Below, piece after piece: positions 45,901 through 54,900 of a DNA stretch of 64,000 nt (position 1 is the stretch's first letter; every line of letters begins with the position of its first letter). This DNA is from Gigantopelta aegis (taxonomy: Eukaryota > Mollusca > Gastropoda > Neomphalida > Peltospiridae), in contig NC_054701.1 of NCBI RefSeq assembly GCF_016097555.1, forward strand, positions 6,197,093 through 6,261,092, in the 5' to 3' direction. The position numbers and the translations under genes were made by a program. The notes beneath the pieces were generated by a model. That model was not told the origin of the DNA. It did not search any database and was given only the letters and a program-made list of their open reading frames with translations.

Positions 45901-48900
45901 AAACATGCTGTAGTGTTTACAAACTAGGGCCTGTCACTTTAAACATGCGGTAGTGTTTACAAACTAGGGCCTGTCACTTTAAACATGCTGTAGTGTTTAA
46001 AAACTAGAGTCTGTCACTTTAAATATGCTGTAGTGTTTAAAAACTAGGGTCTGTCACTTTAAATATGCTGTAGTGTTTAAACACTAGGGTCTGTCACTTT
46101 AAATATGTTGTAGTGTTTACAAACTAGGTCCTGTCACTTTAAACATGCTGTAGTGTTTAAAAACTAGAGTCTGTCACTTTAAATATGCTGTAGTGTTTAA
46201 AAACTAGGGTCTGTCACTTTAAATATGCTGTAGTGTTTAAAAACTAGAGTCTGTCACTTTAAATATGCCGTAGTGTTTAAAAACTAGGGTCTGTCACTTT
46301 AAATATGCCATAGTGTTTAAAAACTAGGGTCTGTCACTTTAAATATGCCGTAGTGTTTAAAAACTAGGGTCTGTCACTTTAAAATAGCAGCGAACTCAGG
46401 ATAACATATTAAATAAAGCTCCTACCATTGATCAAGTGTTGTGGCGTCACCCCACTGATGACAACGTATTAAATAAAGCTCCTACCATTGATCAAGTGTT
46501 GTGACGTCACCCTGCTGACGACAACATATTAAATAAAGCTCCTACCATTGATCAAGTGTTGTGACGTCACCCCACTGAAGACAAGGTTTTAAATAAAGCT
46601 CCTACCATTGATCAAGTGTTGTGATGTCACCCCACTGATGACAAGGTTTTAAATAAAGCTCCTACCATTGATCAAGTGTTGTGACGTCATCCCATTAACA
46701 ACAACATATTAAATAAAGCTCCTATCATTGATCAAGTGTTGTGGCGTCACCCCACTGACGACAAGGTTTTAAATAAAGCTCCTACCATTGATCAAGTGTT
46801 GTGGTGTCACCCCTCTGACGACAACGTATTAAATAAAGCTCCTACCATTGATTAAGTGTTGTGACGTCATCCCATTAACAACAACATATTAAATAAAGCT
46901 CCTACCATTGGTCAAGTGTTGTGGCATCACCCCTCTGACGACAACATATTAAATAAAGCTCCTACCATTGATCAAGTGTTGTGGCATCACCCCACTGACG
47001 ACAACATATTAAATAAAGCTCCTACCATTGATGAAGTGTTGTGACGTCACCCCACTGACGACAACATATTAAATAAAGCTCCTACCATTGATGAAGTGTT
47101 GTGACGTCACCCCTCTGACGACAAGGTTTTAAATAAAGCTCCTACCATTGATGAAGTGTTGTGACTTCACCCCAATGACGACAAGGTTTTAAATAAAGCT
47201 CCTACCATTGATCAAGTGTTGTGGCGTCACCCCAATGACGACAAGGTTTTAAATAAAGCTCCTACCATTGATCAAGTGTTGTGGCGTCACCCCACTGACG
47301 ACAAGGTTTTAAATAAAGCTCCTACCATTGATCAAGTGTTGTGGCGTCACCCCAATGACGACAAGGTTTTAAATAAAGCTCCTACCATTGATCAAGTGTT
47401 GTGGCGTCACCCCAATGACGACAAGGTTTTAAATAAAGCTCCTACCATTGATCAAGTGTTGTGGCGTCACCCCACTGACGACAAGGTTTTAAATAAAGCT
47501 CCTACCATTGATCAAGTGTTGTGGCGTCACCCCAATGACGACAAGGTTTTAAATAAAGCTCCTACCATTGATCAAGTGTTGTGGCGTCACCCCAATGACG
47601 ACAAGGTTTTAAATAAAGCTCCTACCATTGATCAAGTGTTGTGGCGTCACCCCAATGACGACAAGGTTTTAAATAAAGCTCCTACCATTGATCAAGTGTT
47701 GTGGCGTCACCCCAATGACGAGAAGGTTTTAAATAAAGCTCCTACCATTGATCAAGTGTTGTGGCGTCACCCCAATGACGACAAGGTTTCAAATAAAGCT
47801 CCTACCATTGATCAAGTGTTGTGATGTCACCCCACTGACGACAAGGTTTTAAATAAAGCTCCTACCATTGATCAAGTGTTGTGGTGTCACCCCTCTGACG
47901 ACAACTATTAAATAAAGCTCCTACCATTGATCAAGTGTTGTGATGTCACCCCACTGATGACAAGGTTTTAAATAAAGCTCCTACCATTGATCAAGTGTTG
48001 TCGCGTCACCCCACTGACGAATGTCCGATAGTCCACGACGGTCTCCTGCGGCTTCACGTATCTATCATAGACACAGTTTCCGTACTGGTTCACTATCGAC
48101 ACCCTCGCTAGAACACTTTCCCTGCCCTTTTCTCCCACTCCAACCATCTCACAGTCCATAGCAACCGCTTTAGTCAGTCTAAAAATCAACACATTAATAT
48201 GCAGTTTAGTTACAGGAATAAAAGGATAAATAACAAACACTAAGTATAAAAAGATGGTATGCGACAAATTGGTGTGACAAATGGGATGATAAGAATGCTC
48301 CTGTACGTACCCATCAAACGTGCCCAGCTTGACCAATCATATGTGACAAGTCAGTGTGACAAATTGGATGATAAGAACGCCCCTGTACGTACCCATCAAA
48401 CGTGTTTAATGCGTCATTGCTTACATACCCATCAAACGTGCCCAGCTTGACCAGCGGGTTCCCTTTAATCTTGGTGATTGTCTTCTCCTGCATTCCTTCC
48501 ACGAGAATCTCATCAACGTCGTCAAACCAAATGTCAGGTCTGAAAGAGCAGGAACAGCAAAATAAGAATAAATCTAGATCTAACTTGTGTACATAATAAG
48601 TGAAGTAAAGCCTGTTTTGTTTAATGACACAACTAGAGCACATTAATTAATTTTAAATATCGGTTATTGGATGTCAAACACTGGTAATTGTAACATATAG
48701 CCTTCAGAGGAAACATGCTACATTTTTTCACCAGTAGCAAGGGATCTTTATGTGCACTTTCCTGTAAACAGGACAGCACATACCACATCCTTTGATATCC
48801 CAGTCTATATAGTAGTTGGAATGGGAAAATAAACACAATCAGAGAATAGGTCCACCAAGTAGATTTAATCCTTTGGCACCAGCACCTCAGGCGAGTGTTC

Positions 48901-51900
48901 TACCCACTAGGCTAAAACCTGTCCTTGAATAAATCAATGAGTGAATGAAATGGCAAATGAAGAAAATAATTACTGTTTAATACAATTAACAAACAAATGA
49001 ATATTTAATTACATTCTAGCAAAAAATATGTGATACAGAGTACCAAACAAAAGAATGAATGAGTCATATGAATATATAAAAGTTGCATAACTATCAAAAG
49101 ACAAAGTACAAAGTTGTGGTAATTTTAGCCATGGGTAGATCAAAGTCTAAAATACCAATATTAGCATAACAGAAATGTTTAAAACCAAGGACTGAATCAA
49201 TAATAATTGAAAACACAGTGTTCAAACTCGATTCAGAACAAACAAAAGTATCCATACATATATACAGGCCTTGACCTTAAGTTTTTTCAGTGGTAGCCCG
49301 GTTATATAATCTAGTAGCCCTTAGTAAAAATTGGTAGCCCCACAACTTTTAAAGAAAAGAGAGAAAAAGAGAAAAAAGATAAATAATTTATTTTTATTTC
49401 AACATTTTAGGGTGGGTTTTTGTAAATCATGAGCAAATGGACAAAACAAAACACTTTTAAGGATGGCCTCAAAAGAGGAGTAAATATGGCATCAGACTAG
49501 AGTTATCCACCCATTTGGTTGTCCAAAATACGGAAACTAATGCGAGAAAATATAGTTTTCTTGTTATGTGATTAATGGCTGGGGAGCTGCTTTGTATACT
49601 GGATTGTTACACTGGGTTTGACAGGTAAGAGGATGCAGTTAGTGAATATGTGCACTTGGTTTACACTGGATACTGAATAATGTCCCCCAGAGCACATTGA
49701 AGTCATGCAAAATTTGTGTAAAATGCACAGAAATGGGTGTGATTCGGTCCCTTAGCCCACGTGTGTTTGTTTACATTGATATAACGTGGAAAAGAGCTGG
49801 ATAACAGAGGTCGTCCTTTTGAGTGTTCATTGGGCCCAGGCAGGTAATGTTTCCTGTGAAATGCTAATGGCCTGGTGAAATTAATAAAAGTGCTACAGCC
49901 ACTGGGGCTACATGAGAATACATAGTGAAATTAATTGTGGTCTGAGGCCTGATATAGTAGGATGTTTGACACAGGGTGACACACTTTGATACCTAATTGT
50001 GAGGTAACTATGACAGTTACAGGACTCAAAATGTACATGCTAATTGTCCAGATAGGTGGAAATCTGAAACTAATCAGTTTGGGTGATGAATATATATATT
50101 TTTTAATTAAATTAAATTTTATTATATTTATATTTTCAGAATTTGTAATTTCACAAATTATGACATGATTCAGCCTGCAATGTACCCCTATCAGATCATA
50201 GGTCATTCTTTTCAATCAGAATGTATTTCTACACCCTGTGGTAGCCTCACTTTGAAGGTTAAGGTTAAATAAGTCAATATGGAGGACTTCTTCAATGATG
50301 TTTGACACAGGGTGACACACTTTGATACCTAATTGTGAGGTAACTATGACAGTTACAGGACTCAAAATGTACATGCTAATTGTCCAGATAGGTGGAAATC
50401 TGAAACTTATCAGTTTGGGTGATGAATATTTTTTTTCTTTCAATTAAATTAAATTTTATTATATTAATATTTTTAAAATGTGTAATTTCACAAATTATAA
50501 CATGATTCAGCCTGCAGTGTACCTGTATCAGGTCATAGGTCATTCTTTTCAATCAGAATGTATCCCTACACCCTGTGACAGCCTCACTTTGAGTATTAAG
50601 GCTAATTGAATAAGTCAAAATGGAGGCTTTTTTTTAAAAATACCAGAGGGTAATTTTTTCAAAATGTGATCCTGGGCCAAATGGTGAATGTATAATATGG
50701 AATGGGCCTCCCAGACCAAATGGATATGGTGCTATTAAGTTCAAATCACCAATCACAGGCCAGTATCGTACAGTAAATGCTCACAGATAAGTTTCATGGT
50801 CTTTAATAAGGAGATGGACATAGATGGCAGTGACATCAGTCACCTGTGCCATAACCATCTTTGTATGTTTAAAGATCACTTATCTGCTGAGCCACATGCA
50901 ATTAACAGCTCGCGCATACAATGTGTGAACAGGGATGTCTGTCAGGGACACGGACAATACCCCCCCCCCCCCCCCCCTGCCTCTTGCATCTCAGAATGCA
51001 TAACATATAAGAATGTAAAACAATAACAAAGGTTAATTTAAAGAAATATTTTATGTCATAAAATCACATATAAATATCACATGATACATTTATTCAAAAG
51101 CATACATTTATTCACATTACTATTTTTTATTGTTTAAAGTCAATCTTCAATGTCTAGGGTTCATGTCCACAGCAGAAATGCTATCATGCAAACTGATAGT
51201 TCCTATATTATATGTATCACTTGAAAGTTTGTGCCAAAAATTACTTTGAATAACTGTGGTCACAGGAGTTGTCTGCTCTTTGACTGTCAATATCTAATAA
51301 TCCTTTCTTGTAGTCAGCTTGTTGATCTCTGTGCAAATGTTTATATCGTAAGTGATCTCTAATTTTACTTCCTTGCTGGACTAAGTGCCTTTTAACCACC
51401 TGTGGATTGTTTTGATATCTTTTTTGATAGTCCGACTCTTTGTCCATCTGACGCAATGAACGCCTCACCCGAGCTGACAGTTCGATGCCACAGTACTTGC
51501 ACTTTTCTATCATCGATGTTCCCGGGGCGTTGTTCAGCCTGTGGATGGTGGATGCAGCTCTCCCAGTCATCGTTCGTGAATAGTTCACATTCTTAGGTAA
51601 GGAAACACTGAGAGAACGGTTCGCAGCCTCACATTTCTGTGTGTCTGTATACAGTTTCATTTTCTCTACAGCTGAAATACTTAGTTTAATCTTCAGAAGT
51701 TCCAGTACTAACATTTTGTCATTTTCATTCATATTCAGCTCTGTGATTATGTGTGTACCCAGGAACATGGATCGGTGCCACCAGTTGTTCGTTATTCCTC
51801 CACTGCAGACGACCGAGTACCACGAACACTTTGAACAGTCACCACCGTAGCACGAAAGTGTCGATTGCAGGACCTTTGGTAAGTTTCGTTTCAGTACACC

Positions 51901-54900
51901 GATATTACCAGTGTGTAGTTTCATCAGTTCTTTAAGAATTAAACTGCACCTTGCTTTCATATCCTGGCTGAATACCTTCTGTGCTTCACGCTTTTGTTCA
52001 CGGGTGGACCCAGTAAACATGTCGGAACTGAAGTTAGCTTTGTAACACTTACGAAACTGACTCTGACCTAAGTGGGTTGGATCAGCTAGCCGCTGCACTT
52101 TCCACATTGGATCTAGAAGTTTCAAAGCACTATCAACTCCAGCAGATGATCTGGAATCTCCATCTGTTGGGACGTATTTTATGAGAATACCTTGTAGAGC
52201 CAAGTCTGTTCCGATATCTTTTCCCATCTCGTATTCCGACAGCGGAGCAAATGGCGGCAAGTTTGCTGTGCAGTCAGGATGACCACCGGGACACATCACA
52301 TGAATACCTTTGTTTCTTAACCAGGCTCTGGTCCAACAAAGTTTATTCTGGAAGCAGGCACTTACAATGAATTTTCTTTCAGTCATTGTTACACACGCAA
52401 GTCCTATAGCTTGTGATGCATTCTGGCCCGGTTTCTTCCGACTTGTTATTGTCGTGGAGTTGTATCTCCCATCCATGGCTATGTTAATTTCATCATGTTC
52501 ATTTCCACGTTTCATGTTAATGTCTTTCAGTAGCTCAACTTTTTGTGCCATATCTTTTTCATTTAGATCTGTTACAGCCGTTGATACCTTGTATGATGTT
52601 CTCTGCATGCTGCTCCGACACGGTGGTGGAATGTCCATGCCTGCCAATAGCACTCTCGCTCTCGTATTGCCGACGGGAGTATCTTGGAGACCGATAGCAA
52701 GACCCACATTAGTTTTTGCTGCATTTGGGCCAGGTTTATTTGTCTTCACCTCATTGTACAATTTGCTTTCAGGAGCAGTGAAGTCACAATTCACACAGTG
52801 TAGTGTGACTTTCCAACAAAGACCCCACTTAACCTCTTTTAATATTTGCATTTCAGGCTCGTCACACTCAGGGGAAGCTGTTGAGTGGTATCTGAAAGCT
52901 GCATTCCATGCATCTACCATTCTGTCATTGTCCATTATTCTCATGCCTTCTTTGTCTTTACACTGTTGTTCTTCTTTCATTTCAGACGCAGTACATGTAC
53001 TCGTAATGGGACGTAGCAGGCGGACTGGCTGTGACGCACCTTCGCAATCTGGAGTGGATATGGTGGCTGAAGTGGAACTCGACTTCGTGACCAAGGCAAA
53101 CACGTCTATATTCATCCAGACTACTGGTCGCAACTTCTCAGTGTGAGATTCTGGACTTGCATGTTCATGCAGCAGAGTTTCACCCTTATTCCAAGGTGCA
53201 TGTCCCTTCTTGAACTGTGTCTTTCGTCTTGTATTGCCTTCCATGGATGTGACTCGTAGTGTATAAAACAGTGAAATACTTATTGTGGTATGCATGTCCA
53301 CCCTTATATATATCAGTTCATGTGTGATGTCACTTTCAGTTCTGATACATTAAAACATTTCAATGCAGTGGCAGTTGACAGCTTTTTTTGTTCACTGTAT
53401 ATTCTGTACTGCATCTTTGCAGGCTGGTGCCATTTCCTCTGCATTCAGGTGTGACCTATTACGGTGTGCAGACACCTTGCTAATTACCCTCACCAGAATG
53501 ACACTCGAGCAGTCCTAATTTGTAATTGGCATATGTTGACTGTGTGCAGTATCCAAAATTTTACAGTTTTAAAGTTTAATTTTTTTTTAAAAAGAGAACT
53601 TTGTGGGATTTTCTTTTTTGAAAATGTATCAATTTAAATTAAATTGAATTTATTTTTGAAAAAATCATATTCCTGCACAACTGCTATATTTCAATTGCAG
53701 AGAACACAATAAGTAGCAAGTTTCTTTTTGTTGTTCAGAAAAATGTCTGTAACTTTTAAAGTTATTGCATAATTACTAGTCCACTATTTGGAATAATTTG
53801 ACGCAGATTGTCGCCTTTTGCGGCACAGGCAGTCCCCCATTTCACAGGCTCATTGGTAGCCCCACAACTTTTAAAGAAAAGAGAGAAAAAGAGAAAAAAG
53901 ATAAATAATTTATTTTTATTTAAACGTTTTAGGGTGGGTTTTTGTAAATCATGAGCAAATGGACAAAACAAAACACTTTTAAGGATGGCCTCAAAAGAGG
54001 AGTAAATATGGCATCAGACTAGAGTTATCCACCCATTTGGTTGTCCAAAATACGGAAACTAATGCGAGAAAATATAGTTTTCTTGTTATGTGATTAATGG
54101 CTGGGGAGCTGCTTTGTATACTGGATTGTTACACTGGGTTTGACAGGTAAGAGGATGTAGTTAGTGAATATGTGCACTTGGTTTACACTGGATACTGCAT
54201 AATGTCCCCCAGAGCACATTGAAGTCATGCAAAATTTGTGTAAAATGCACAGAAATGGGTGTGATTCGGTCCCTTAGCCCACGTGTGTTTGTTTACATTG
54301 ATATAACGTGGAAAAGAGCTGGATAACAGAGGTCGTCCTTTTGAGTGTTCATTGGGCCCAGGCAGGTAATGTTTCCTGTGAAATGCTAATGGCCTGGTGA
54401 AATTAATAAAAGTGCTACAGCCACTGGGGCTACATGAGAATACATAGTGAAATTAATTGTGATCTGAGGCCATATGGTATGAAAAAACAAATCTAACAAT
54501 AACCACCAAACAACTGACCTATTCTACCTGCATTAACTTGTTTGGTACGATTCCAGAAATACACAATAGTATTTATCATTATTATTATTATTTATTGTTT
54601 TTATCCCAGACAGGGGATCGCCATGTGTGTTTGTGTTATCACATGACAAGGTCAGATGTTATTTTGAGCGAGGTTATCGTGCAAAGCCATAGCAAACGAT
54701 AAGAGAGATTTCTTTAAAATTAATTTGTAAGAAAGATTAATATTTTTAACATTGAAAATATTTGTCAATATATACATTTATTTAACATAGTAATAGATAT
54801 TAATTTTTAAACAATAATTTGATAATTTACATAGGTAGCCTAGAAGGAAATAGACCGCTATCGAATTATCGTTGAGTTCAAACTTCAGCTGGCAGCGTAA

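Noticed and set aside
43664..46383. CRISPR-like look of regularly spaced repeats
   Set aside because: Units are contiguous with no unique spacers, in an intron of an animal gene.
47216..47824. 202-codon plus-strand ORF of [20 protein letters not shown] repeats
   Set aside because: Antisense product of the 60-bp REXO4 junction array; the 20-residue period follows from unit length.
52310..53146. 278-codon plus-strand ORF
   Set aside because: Lies fully antisense to the Mutator-like transposase and shows no recognisable domain.
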